The notes under the pieces are model-generated. The model was not told the DNA's origin and searched no databases. It worked only from the letters and a program-made list of their open reading frames with translations. 34,207 nucleotides of DNA from an uncultured Flavobacteriaceae bacterium (GTDB taxonomy: Bacteria; Bacteroidota; Bacteroidia; Flavobacteriales; Flavobacteriaceae): NCBI GenBank assembly GCA_937923735.1, contig CALDUJ010000153.1:1-34207 (forward strand), read 5' to 3'. The translations under genes were made by a program, and so were the position numbers. Every line of letters starts with the position of its first letter. Within the stretch, counting starts at the first letter, position 1. This document shows, piece after piece, positions 1 through 8,317 of this stretch.

Positions 1-1
1 G

Positions 2-811
2 CTCCCTAAGCTCACTTTGCCAAGCTCTCTGGAGGTATACGAACCTGAGCATACCGAAAATGTGAGAACAAATCTAGCAGGTATGCGTGGCAATATTTCA
101 GATACGTATACAGTAGTACCTCAATATCAGGGCAAATATCCAATACCAAGTATTTCGTTTTCGTATTTCGACCCTAAAACAGAATCTTATAAACGAGTCA
201 CTTCAGATGAAATTGTGATTGATGTTCTTGACGGACCTATTAATAATGCAACGGCTGATAATAATTTGAGTACTGGTAGTGGGAAGCAAAGAGTGGTTTT
301 ATCTAACGAGCAATTTGCCTTTGTAAAAACGAATCCAAATCTAACGTCTATTACATCACCTAATTTCTTTAAAACCAATTTGTTTTGGGCTTCGTTGTTA
401 TCTCCATTGTTATTGATTCCATTAGCAATTGTTTTTAGGAAAAAAAGAGAAGAACGCTTATCCGATGTTGCTGGTAATAGAGTGAGATTAGCTGATAAGC
501 TAGCAAGGAAATATCTAGGAGAGGCAAAGAAATCTTTAGGGAAGAAAGAAGCTTTTTATGAAGCTTTAGAACGTGCTTTACATAACTACCTCAAAGCTAA
601 GCTGAATATTGAAACTAGCGATTTAAGTAAAGAAAAAATAAAAGGCTTATTAAGTGAACGACAAGTTCAAGACACAGTAATGGAAGAGTTTATGAGTTTA
701 TTGAAAAATGCTGAATTAGCAAGGTATACGCCATTTTCTAGTGTAGAAATGCAACAGGATTATGATAATGCAGCAAGAACAATTTCAGCAATAGATAAAC
801 AAATCAGATAG
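2..811 (+). CDS. batD: BatD-family (oxygen tolerance) protein, C-terminal part; 5' truncated by window edge
   Basis: Open frame extends to the window start (LPKLTLPSSLEVYEPE...GNISDTYTVVPQYQGKYPIPSISFSYFDPKTESYK), BatD-like domain, then one TM segment (FWASLLSPLLLIPLAIVF) and a cytoplasmic tail; followed by a TPR/SH3 BatE-like gene. Confidence 0.8.
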   Translation, partial: LPKLTLPSSLEVYEPEHTENVRTNLAGMRGNISDTYTVVPQYQGKYPIPSISFSYFDPKTESYKRVTSDEIVIDVLDGPINNATADNNLSTGSGKQRVVLSNEQFAFVKTNPNLTSITSPNFFKTNLFWASLLSPLLLIPLAIVFRKKREERLSDVAGNRVRLADKLARKYLGEAKKSLGKKEAFYEALERALHNYLKAKLNIETSDLSKEKIKGLLSERQVQDTVMEEFMSLLKNAELARYTPFSSVEMQQDYDNAARTISAIDKQIR

Positions 812-815
812 AGCA

Positions 816-1565
816 ATGAAGAAGCTGGTTTACATATTCATATTTTTTATAAGTCTCGGAGCTTTCGCCCAAAACGAAACGGCTTTCAAGGAAGCAAATA
901 AGCTATACAATGAAGGTAAATACATGGATGCCATAGATAAATATGAGTCCATAGTAAAATCAGGGGAGCATTCAGCTGAATTATACTACAACTTAGGAAA
1001 TGCTAATTACAAACTTAACAGAATTGCACCAAGCATTTATTATTACGAGAAAGCTTTGCAATTGTCTCCCAACGACAAGGAAATACAAAATAATTTGGCA
1101 TTCGCTCAAAACATGACGATTGATGCTATTGAAGAAGTCCCTGAAGTTGGCATTTCTAAATTTTTTAATAAGCTTATTAATGTTTTTGGCTTTGATGGCT
1201 GGGCAAAACTAACCATTGTTTTAATGCTCCTTTTTGTTGGGCTTTTTATCATGTATTATTTTGCTTTTGCCACCCAAAGAAAGCGATTGGCATTTATCGG
1301 GAGTATTGCCTCATTATTCTTAATGCTATTATCACTGACTTTCGCTTTTCAGAAATATAATATGGTACAAAAAGACCAACCAGCAATTGTATTTTCTCAA
1401 GAAGCCCAAGTAAAAAGTGAGCCAAACCTCAGAAGCACTGAAGCCTTTAAACTACATGAAGGTACTAAAGTGCAAATCCTAGACACCGTTAACAACTGGA
1501 AAAAAATCAAACTCGTTGATGGTAAAACAGGTTGGATTCCTAGTGATGATATTAAGGCGTTGTGA
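816..1565 (+). CDS. batE: BatE-like protein: TPR repeats, TM segments and C-terminal SH3-like domain
   Basis: Signal peptide, TPR motif (AELYYNLGNANYKLNRIAPSIYYYEKALQLSPND), two hydrophobic segments, SH3b-like end (VKSEPNLRSTEAFKLHEGTKVQILDTVNNWKKIKLVDGKTGWIPSDDI); 4 bp after batD. Confidence 0.8.
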   Translation: MKKLVYIFIFFISLGAFAQNETAFKEANKLYNEGKYMDAIDKYESIVKSGEHSAELYYNLGNANYKLNRIAPSIYYYEKALQLSPNDKEIQNNLAFAQNMTIDAIEEVPEVGISKFFNKLINVFGFDGWAKLTIVLMLLFVGLFIMYYFAFATQRKRLAFIGSIASLFLMLLSLTFAFQKYNMVQKDQPAIVFSQEAQVKSEPNLRSTEAFKLHEGTKVQILDTVNNWKKIKLVDGKTGWIPSDDIKAL

Positions 1566-1661
1566 TTTTTATAACGTTTAATATTTTTTAATATTTGTTT
1601 AACAGAATAATCTTCTAGGAATTCTATTTTTGTCTTCCAATTTATAAACACAACCACCCGA

Positions 1662-1970
1662 ATGCGGAAATCTATTGCAGCTATTTTCTTTACATCTTTT
1701 TTTATGATGACAATAATTACTCCATCGATAGTTTTACTATTTGACTTGGACCACAGTATTTATATTATTGTTGACAGTAGTGAGGAAGAGGAAAAAGAGG
1801 GCAAGGAAGGAAAAGAATCTGCAAAGGACAAGGATGTAAAAATCTTTCAGATTTTTAATAGTGATTTAGATTTTTTTAGTAACTATCTAACTCTTAATTC
1901 GGGGTTATACTCAAATACCTACACATCTAATTATCTAGAACTCATTTCTCCACCCCCTGAGTTTAGCTAA
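1662..1970 (+). CDS. Small hypothetical protein with N-terminal hydrophobic segment, acidic/lysine-rich stretch and C-terminal SPPPEFS
   Basis: 102-aa ORF in an otherwise empty gap; N-terminal signal/TM-like region; EEEEKEGKEGKESAKDKD low-complexity segment. Confidence 0.55.
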   Translation: MRKSIAAIFFTSFFMMTIITPSIVLLFDLDHSIYIIVDSSEEEEKEGKEGKESAKDKDVKIFQIFNSDLDFFSNYLTLNSGLYSNTYTSNYLELISPPPEFS

Positions 1971-2062
1971 GACAAGCTCTTAGCATATTTTAGATGTTAA
2001 AGAGTCAGCTTATAGCATTGTGACAGGTGTTATAACGTTCTAATAATTACACTTTTTATTAA

Positions 2063-2080
2063 TGAAGTCATATGACTTCA
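2063..2080. promoter_or_regulatory. Perfect 18-bp palindrome TGAAGTCATATGACTTCA, candidate operator
   Basis: Reads identically on both strands; lies 52 bp upstream of the likely SulP start codon at 2132. Confidence 0.45.
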
Positions 2081-2131
2081 ATGTTAAAATATCGTTTGCT
2101 CTTAAAAGAGCGGAGAAAAACTCATTACATT

Positions 2132-3679
2132 ATGTTTAAATATTTAAAAAGCGATATCCCATCGAGTATCGTTGTATTTTTTGTTGCGCTACCTTTATGT
2201 TTAGGTATAGCATTAGCTAGTGGAGCACCACTATTTTCAGGATTAATTGCCGGTATTGTCGGAGGTATTGTTGTAGGAAGTTTAAGCGGCTCTAAAATTG
2301 GAGTCAGTGGTCCAGCTGCAGGTTTAGCCGCAATTGTTTTTGCAGCTATAGCATCACTAGGATATGAAAACTTTTTGGTTGCTGTCGTTATAGCAGGAGC
2401 TATTCAAATACTTTTTGGAGTATTGAAACTAGGAATTATAGGTTACTATTTTCCTTCTTCTGTAATTAAAGGAATGCTTACAGGTATTGGAATCATTATT
2501 ATTTTAAAACAAATACCATATTTTGTAGGTTATATTCCTTCAAAAGGCGAGGGTACCTTTACAGCTATATTTAACACTCTCTCTAATATTAGTATACCTA
2601 ATACTCTAATAGCTTTTATTGGTCTTGGTATATTACTATTATGGAGCAAAGTGTTAATTAAAAAGCATAAAATTTTTAGTCTTGTACAGGGACCACTTGT
2701 GGCTGTTATAGTTGGTATTATTTTTTATCTAATATTTAAGGACCATTCAACCTTAGATATAGCAGGTAAAAACTTAGTGAGCGTACCGATACCAGAAGAT
2801 GCAGCATCATTTTTTGCTCAATTTAGTTTTCCGAATTTTTCAGAAATAGCAAATGTTAAAATTTGGATTGTAGCTTTCACTATTGCTTTAGTGGCCAGTT
2901 TAGAAACATTGCTTTGTGTAGAAGCTACAGATAAGTTAGATCCACATAAAAACGTAACGCCTACAAATAGAGAGCTATTTGCTCAAGGCACAGGAAATAT
3001 GCTATCTGGCTTAATAGGTGGTTTGCCAATAACGCAAGTAATTGTGCGTAGTTCGGCAAATATACAGTCTGGTGGACGCAGTAAGATGTCTGCAATTATT
3101 CATGGATTTTTCTTGTTGATTTCTGTCATTTCAATTCCAAGATTGTTAAACATGATTCCGTTGTCTGTACTAGCAGCAGTTTTATTAATTGTTGGATATA
3201 AGTTAGCCAAACCAGCCTTGTTTAAAAAAATGTATGACTTAGGATGGAAGCAATTTATTCCCTTCACAGTTACTGTTCTTGGAATTATATTTATTGACCT
3301 TCTTTGGGGTATTGGCCTAGGTTTAGCCGTCGGCATAGTCGTTATTTTAATTAAGAGTTACCAAAACTCACACTTCTTACATATTGAAGATAAAAGTAAC
3401 GGTAAGCATAAAATTAAAATGACCTTCGCCGAAGAAGTAACCTTCTTTAATAAAGGAGCCATCTTAAAAGAACTAGACAGCTTGCCAATTAATACGTATT
3501 TAGAGCTTGACGTTCGGAAAACGCGCTACCTAGATAATGATATTATAGAAATTCTACAAGATTTCGCCTTTAAGGCTAGAGAACGAAATATAGATATCAA
3601 ACTTATTTCGGAACGAGGGATTGTTGAAAATCCTGATAGTTTTATCGAATTTTTCAAATTAAGACCAAAAGTCGCTTAA
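2132..3679 (+). CDS. SulP-family anion (candidate bicarbonate/sulfate) transporter with C-terminal STAS domain
   Basis: SulP hallmarks (PLCLGIALASGAPLFSGLIAGIVGG, SGPAAGLAAIV), multiple TM segments, C-terminal STAS-like domain. ORF-track start (2072) probably too far upstream; ATG at 2132 gives MFKYLKSDIPSS, the normal SulP N-terminus. Confidence 0.9.
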   Translation: MFKYLKSDIPSSIVVFFVALPLCLGIALASGAPLFSGLIAGIVGGIVVGSLSGSKIGVSGPAAGLAAIVFAAIASLGYENFLVAVVIAGAIQILFGVLKLGIIGYYFPSSVIKGMLTGIGIIIILKQIPYFVGYIPSKGEGTFTAIFNTLSNISIPNTLIAFIGLGILLLWSKVLIKKHKIFSLVQGPLVAVIVGIIFYLIFKDHSTLDIAGKNLVSVPIPEDAASFFAQFSFPNFSEIANVKIWIVAFTIALVASLETLLCVEATDKLDPHKNVTPTNRELFAQGTGNMLSGLIGGLPITQVIVRSSANIQSGGRSKMSAIIHGFFLLISVISIPRLLNMIPLSVLAAVLLIVGYKLAKPALFKKMYDLGWKQFIPFTVTVLGIIFIDLLWGIGLGLAVGIVVILIKSYQNSHFLHIEDKSNGKHKIKMTFAEEVTFFNKGAILKELDSLPINTYLELDVRKTRYLDNDIIEILQDFAFKARERNIDIKLISERGIVENPDSFIEFFKLRPKVA

Positions 3680-3691
3680 AAATCAAATATT

Positions 3692-4507
3692 ATGAAAACA
3701 CAAAAGAAAAAAATATTAGTTCTTTCTGAACTAAAAAAAGATTTAGATAGCACTATTAAAAGTGCAGCCAGTTTAGCTAAAATTATGAATGCAGATGTTG
3801 ATTTTTTCTACGTGAAAAAACCAACAGAAATCGTAAAGAAAGAAAGTCAATTATCGGCGATAAGATCTATTAATAGAGAACAGATTGAGACAGAAAAACA
3901 ACTTCAAAATCTGTTAGACCCTTACAAAATTAAATACAATATGAAGATTAACCCCAAATTTTCATTTGGGAATGTAAAAAATGAAATCGAAAAGTATATA
4001 AACAAAGTAAATCCAGATATCATTGTACTTGGTAAAAGAAAAACAGGTCCTTTTGGTTTATCTGGTAATAAAGTTACCAAGTTCGTACTGAATTCTTTTT
4101 CTGGACCAGTTTTAATCGCCCCAACAAACAATGTTGTTGAGCCTCAAGATGATATTTCAATCGGAGTTTTAAATAAGATGTCAGATTCTAATTCAGAAAC
4201 TATTTTAGATGAGCTCATAAACCTGTCCAAGAATTCTCCAAAAACTTTTAAAATTGTAAATAAAGCCGAGGAGGTTCCTTCTGAAAAAAATGCACCACAA
4301 AATGAATATGTCTTTGAAAAGAATGATAATTCAATTAATGTCTTATCAAACTATTTAGAGAAGAGCAGGGTTAATTTACTTTACGTTGATAGGGTAAGTC
4401 AAAAAAATAGGCAATCACAAGAATCATCTTTGCCTGTTAAAAGCATTATTGATAAAATTAATGTGCCTTTATTATTTGGTGATGTTTCAAAATTTGGGTT
4501 GAATTAA
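3692..4507 (+). CDS. Universal stress protein (UspA) family, two-domain with degenerate second half
   Basis: N-terminal KKILVLSELKKDLDSTIKSAASLAKIMNADVDFFYV and DIIVLGKRKTGPFGLSGNKVTKFVLNSFSGPVLIAP (Usp nucleotide-binding-loop-like); second half lacks the glycine motif. Confidence 0.75.
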   Translation: MKTQKKKILVLSELKKDLDSTIKSAASLAKIMNADVDFFYVKKPTEIVKKESQLSAIRSINREQIETEKQLQNLLDPYKIKYNMKINPKFSFGNVKNEIEKYINKVNPDIIVLGKRKTGPFGLSGNKVTKFVLNSFSGPVLIAPTNNVVEPQDDISIGVLNKMSDSNSETILDELINLSKNSPKTFKIVNKAEEVPSEKNAPQNEYVFEKNDNSINVLSNYLEKSRVNLLYVDRVSQKNRQSQESSLPVKSIIDKINVPLLFGDVSKFGLN

Positions 4508-4626
4508 AAAAGAACATTTGAAAAACATACAGGTTTCTTACTTTAATTGGGATTTTGTGTTATCACGTTTTTTAAGTATTAATAAAAACCGTAAATTCAC
4601 AAGTATCTAAAAAAACAACCCAATTA

Positions 4627-6492
4627 ATGAAAAATCTTTTTTCCAATATTCGTGGCGATGCCTTTGGAGGTATTACAGCAGGAATTGTAGCACTACCATT
4701 AGCTCTTGCTTTTGGTGTTTCATCTGGACTAGGACCTAGTGCTGGTTTATATGGTGCTATTTTTATAAGTTTCTTTGCAGCACTTTTCGGTGGCACTAAT
4801 ACCCAGATTTCGGGTCCAACTGCTCCTATGACAGCTGTAAGTATGGTCATTATTGCAGGTATTATTGCTGCAAATGACGGAAGCGTAGAAAAAGCTTTAC
4901 CTGCAATTCTAACAGTATTTTTATTAGCTGGTTTAATGCAAATTGGACTTGGTCTCATAGGTTTAGGTAAGTATATAAGATATATCCCCTATCCTGTTGT
5001 CTCTGGATTTATGACAGCAATAGGTGTGATTATCCTTATCACTCAGATTTTACCGAGTTTGGGTTATTACCCTAAAGAAGACGCTGAGTATGTTAACAAA
5101 TTCAAACCGCAAGCTGAGGAAGTTATTCTTGAAAACATTTTGAAAGAAGAAGCTGCTGAGGATATATTGGTTTTGGAAGACTTTAAGGAAACTATTTCAA
5201 GAGCCGAAAAAGTCACTGAAGCAGATATCTTGAAAGAGTCTCAAACTTTAGCTGCCAAAAATGCTTCAGGTGTACTAGGTTCTTTAAAAGTATTACCGAG
5301 AGCTTTAAAGAATATCAATTGGCTTGAGGTTATATTAGCCCTTGGAACCATATTTATTATTTATGGTTTTAAGCGTATAACGACAAAAGTACCGAGTACA
5401 TTAGTTGCTCTCGTAGTGATGTCAGCAATTGCTATACTCGCAAATTTAGATTATCGACCGATTCCGCAAATTCCTCAAGGGTTACCAGAATTTAAAGCAG
5501 AGATATTTACCAACTTTAACCTTAATAGTATTACTCCATATATATTCACCGCTTTAGCATTATCATTATTAGGTGCTATTGATTCACTACTTACGAGTAT
5601 TGTGGCTGATAATATGACTAAAACTAAGCATAAGCCTAATAAAGAGCTTATTGGTCAAGGTATCGGTAATAGTATTGCGTCTTTGTTTGGTGGTATTCCT
5701 GGAGCTGGGGCAACTATTCGTACAGTTGTTAATATTAATTCGGGAGGGAAGACTAGATTATCGGGAATGATAGCAGGTGTATTACTTTTCGTAATTCTAC
5801 TTGCTATTGCTCCTTTAGCATCAAAAATACCAGCTGCGGTATTAGCAGGAATCTTAATAACAGTTGGTATTGGCGTCATGGATTATAAAGGCTTAAAAGC
5901 GATTCCTAGTTTACCAAAGGACATAAAACTTGGCCCGCTTAAACTAAGCTCTGAAGTACTAATAATGCTCATTGTTCTGGTACTTTCATCTTTCTGGGAT
6001 TTGGTTTATGCCGTTGGTATTGGGCTTGTAATTGCTTCTCTGATGTTTATGAAAAAGATTGGTGATCTTACAGCAGAGCGCTCTGATGTTAAATCTATTG
6101 AAGACGAAAAAGCTTGGAAAGATGAGACCGACTTTCCAAAAAATTTCAAAGAGGAAGTCTTTATAAAGCACATAAAAGGTCCTCTGTTTTTTGGATCCAC
6201 AAGTGATTTTCAAGCCTTAGCACTTCAAATCCCAGACACGGCTTCAACAGTAATAATGCGTTTAGACCGTATGCAGTATATGGATCAGTCGGGATTATAC
6301 GCTATGGAAGACATGTTACAAGACTTAAAAACAAAAAATGTAACAGCCTTGTTTGTTGGTTTATTAAATCAACCAAGATATATGATGGAGCGAATTAAGA
6401 TTATTCCACAATTTATACCAAACGAGCATATATTCGAAACTTTTGATGAATCTATGGAATGGGTAAAACAAAATGTAAAAGACGAACATTAA
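4627..6492 (+). CDS. SulP-family anion transporter with C-terminal STAS domain and a large charged insert
   Basis: SulP core (GGITAGIVALPLALAFGVSSGLGPSAGLYGAI; SGPTAPMTAVSMVI), STAS domain (FKEEVFIKHIKGPLFFGSTSDFQ...VIMRLDRMQYMDQSGLYAMEDML). Confidence 0.9.
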   Translation: MKNLFSNIRGDAFGGITAGIVALPLALAFGVSSGLGPSAGLYGAIFISFFAALFGGTNTQISGPTAPMTAVSMVIIAGIIAANDGSVEKALPAILTVFLLAGLMQIGLGLIGLGKYIRYIPYPVVSGFMTAIGVIILITQILPSLGYYPKEDAEYVNKFKPQAEEVILENILKEEAAEDILVLEDFKETISRAEKVTEADILKESQTLAAKNASGVLGSLKVLPRALKNINWLEVILALGTIFIIYGFKRITTKVPSTLVALVVMSAIAILANLDYRPIPQIPQGLPEFKAEIFTNFNLNSITPYIFTALALSLLGAIDSLLTSIVADNMTKTKHKPNKELIGQGIGNSIASLFGGIPGAGATIRTVVNINSGGKTRLSGMIAGVLLFVILLAIAPLASKIPAAVLAGILITVGIGVMDYKGLKAIPSLPKDIKLGPLKLSSEVLIMLIVLVLSSFWDLVYAVGIGLVIASLMFMKKIGDLTAERSDVKSIEDEKAWKDETDFPKNFKEEVFIKHIKGPLFFGSTSDFQALALQIPDTASTVIMRLDRMQYMDQSGLYAMEDMLQDLKTKNVTALFVGLLNQPRYMMERIKIIPQFIPNEHIFETFDESMEWVKQNVKDEH

Positions 6493-6506
6493 AAACAAAT
6501 TAAAAA

Positions 6507-7136
6507 ATGAAAAACATAGCAATAACGAAAGACATGCAAGGTGCATTGACGCCTTCAAGTGTATTAGAAGATTTATTAGAGGGAAATGCAAGATTTGTAA
6601 ATAACAAAAGCCAATCTGTAGATAATTCTGCATTAGTACAACAAACAACTGGTGGGCAATTCCCAAAAGCAGTGGTCCTTTCATGTATAGATTCTAGAGT
6701 ACCAGTAGAAACAGTTTTAGACCAAGCTATTGGAGATGTATTTGTAGCTAGAGTAGCAGGTAACTTTGAGAATGAAGACATTCTTGGAAGTCTTGAATAT
6801 TCTTGTAAAGTTGCAGGAAGTAAATTAGTAATGGTTTTAGGACATGAAGCTTGTGGTGCCGTTAAGGCTGCTTGCGACGGTGTAGAGTTAGGTAATATAA
6901 CTCACTTATTGAGTAATATTTTACCAGCTGTTAAACAATCGTCAGATGAAGTTGATGGTGCTTTAGACTCTTCTAACAAAGCCTTTGTAGCTAAAACAGT
7001 TGAGAATAATGTAAAAATGACAATGGATAGAATCCGCGAAAGAAGTCCAATTCTTAAGGAAATGGAAGACAACGGAGAAATACAAATTGTAGGAGGTGTA
7101 TACAGTCTTCATTCTGGGAAAGTAGAAATGCTTTAG
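6507..7136 (+). CDS. Beta-class carbonic anhydrase
   Basis: Zinc-site motifs CIDSRVPVE and GHEACGAVKAA; spacing and length (209 aa) typical of beta-CA; 14 bp after SulP2. Confidence 0.92.
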   Translation: MKNIAITKDMQGALTPSSVLEDLLEGNARFVNNKSQSVDNSALVQQTTGGQFPKAVVLSCIDSRVPVETVLDQAIGDVFVARVAGNFENEDILGSLEYSCKVAGSKLVMVLGHEACGAVKAACDGVELGNITHLLSNILPAVKQSSDEVDGALDSSNKAFVAKTVENNVKMTMDRIRERSPILKEMEDNGEIQIVGGVYSLHSGKVEML

Positions 7137-7160
7137 AGAATAAATAAAGACTAAAAATAA

Positions 7161-7187
7161 AAAAGCCGCTTCTCGAAGCGGCTTTTC
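7161..7187. terminator. Bidirectional intrinsic terminator between carbonic anhydrase and cvpA-like gene
   Basis: AAAAGCCGCTT-CTCG-AAGCGGCTTTT, perfect 11-bp stem. Confidence 0.85.
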
Positions 7188-7706
7188 TTATGCAGTAGTT
7201 TCTTCTTTAGGCTCTTCTTCATCATCTGCTTTAATAATGTTAGGGAATACTATTGGAGCGAGCGCTTTTACAGGCTTATAAAGTGCCGATTCTTCTATAT
7301 CCTCTTCTCCTACAAACGGAATAACGCTGTTCATTTTACTGAACACGATTAATAAAACACTCAAGATTAATCCGATTTTCAATGCTCCAAAAACACCTCC
7401 TAAGATTTTATTCAAAATTCCTAAAGCAGCAAAATCAGCCAATTTAGTTAATGCCTTTCCAGCTAAGGAAATAGCAATAATAATAATCACGAATGTAATA
7501 GCAAATGCTGCTAAGTTGACAGTTTTTTCATTCCACTCGGTCTTGTCCATTAAAAATTCAGCCGCAAAACTACTAAAGTGAATAGCGCCATAAACACCAG
7601 CAATTAAAGCTACCAATGATGCGACTTCAACAAATAGACCTTTCATAAAGCCTCTAACGAGTCCAAATAGGAGGAGCGCTCCAAGGATAATATCTAATAC
7701 ATTCAT
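7188..7706 (-). CDS. CvpA family protein
   Basis: NVLDIILGALLLFGLVRGFMKGLFVEVASLVALIAGVYGAI, four hydrophobic segments, acidic C-terminus. Confidence 0.88.
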   Translation of the reverse strand: MNVLDIILGALLLFGLVRGFMKGLFVEVASLVALIAGVYGAIHFSSFAAEFLMDKTEWNEKTVNLAAFAITFVIIIIAISLAGKALTKLADFAALGILNKILGGVFGALKIGLILSVLLIVFSKMNSVIPFVGEEDIEESALYKPVKALAPIVFPNIIKADDEEEPKEETTA

Positions 7707-7834
7707 GATTTAGTTAGTTTTTAGCAAATATATAATAAATAACAACCTCGATTGTATCATAAATATTGTACTAGCCAGAATGCAAATCTCTATTCTTTAT
7801 TCTAAAAGCAAAGCGGTCTTGATTCTAAAATAAC

Positions 7835-7842
7835 TAACTTTG
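7835..7842 (+). promoter_or_regulatory. Candidate -7 element TAACTTTG (TAnnTTTG) for the 7901 gene
   Basis: Matches the Bacteroidota -7 consensus; no well-spaced -33 TTG seen. Confidence 0.35.
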
Positions 7843-7873
7843 TAAAGGTTAGATTTATTGCTAATTAAAAAAG

Positions 7874-7896
7874 AGATTCCTGTTTTCACAGGAAAA
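7874..7896. repeat. Diverged copy of the ATTCCTGC...GCAGGAAT palindromic repeat
   Basis: AGATTCCTGTTTTCACAGGAAAA versus AGATTCCTGCCTTCGCAGGAAT at 9843; stem TTCCTGT/ACAGGAA retained by a compensatory change. Confidence 0.55.
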
Positions 7897-7900
7897 TTTT

Positions 7901-8257
7901 ATGTCTAGAGACGAACAATTAAAAGAACGATGGAGCTTGGTAGTTGAAAAACTATCAGGTCAATTTGCTGAAGGCGACACCTTAGATTTAGATGCTATTA
8001 TCTATTTAATAGGGATTCAAGAACTGGGTCAGCTAGATAGAAAGTTCAAAAAAGACCATAAGCTAGATCTTATGCATATTGCGATTTGCAGGCTTTTGGA
8101 ACCTTATGGATATTATGAATTTGATTATTTTGATGACGATGGTTGGCCTCATTACACCGTTAAGGAAACGCTTCCTAATTTGAAGGCTGGAGAACAAAGC
8201 GTCCTTATGAAAGAAGCCATTGTTAACTATTTCCTAGAAGCAGAATTCATTCAATAA
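7901..8257 (+). CDS. Conserved-looking hypothetical protein
   Basis: 118-aa ORF with consistent coding character (LDAIIYLIGIQELGQLDRKFKKDHKLDLMHIAICRLLEPYGYYEFDYFDDDGWPHY); upstream -7-like element. Confidence 0.75.
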   Translation: MSRDEQLKERWSLVVEKLSGQFAEGDTLDLDAIIYLIGIQELGQLDRKFKKDHKLDLMHIAICRLLEPYGYYEFDYFDDDGWPHYTVKETLPNLKAGEQSVLMKEAIVNYFLEAEFIQ

Positions 8258-8317
8258 GAATTCTTAAATTTGCCATTCACTTTTAGGTGCTGAAATTAAT
8301 TCAGCATAAATGACACC

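Noticed and set aside
4572-4958. 128-aa antisense ORF opposite the N-terminus of SulP2 (and similar shadows at 5655, 5986, 6006, 6364, 3100, 3922)
   Set aside because: Antisense to strongly conserved SulP/Usp coding sequence, low-complexity composition, no recognisable domain; typical reverse-frame shadow ORFs.
2132-6492. The two SulP genes as a recent tandem duplication
   Set aside because: Proteins differ in length, insert and sequence throughout; no long nucleotide identity seen, so any duplication would be ancient.
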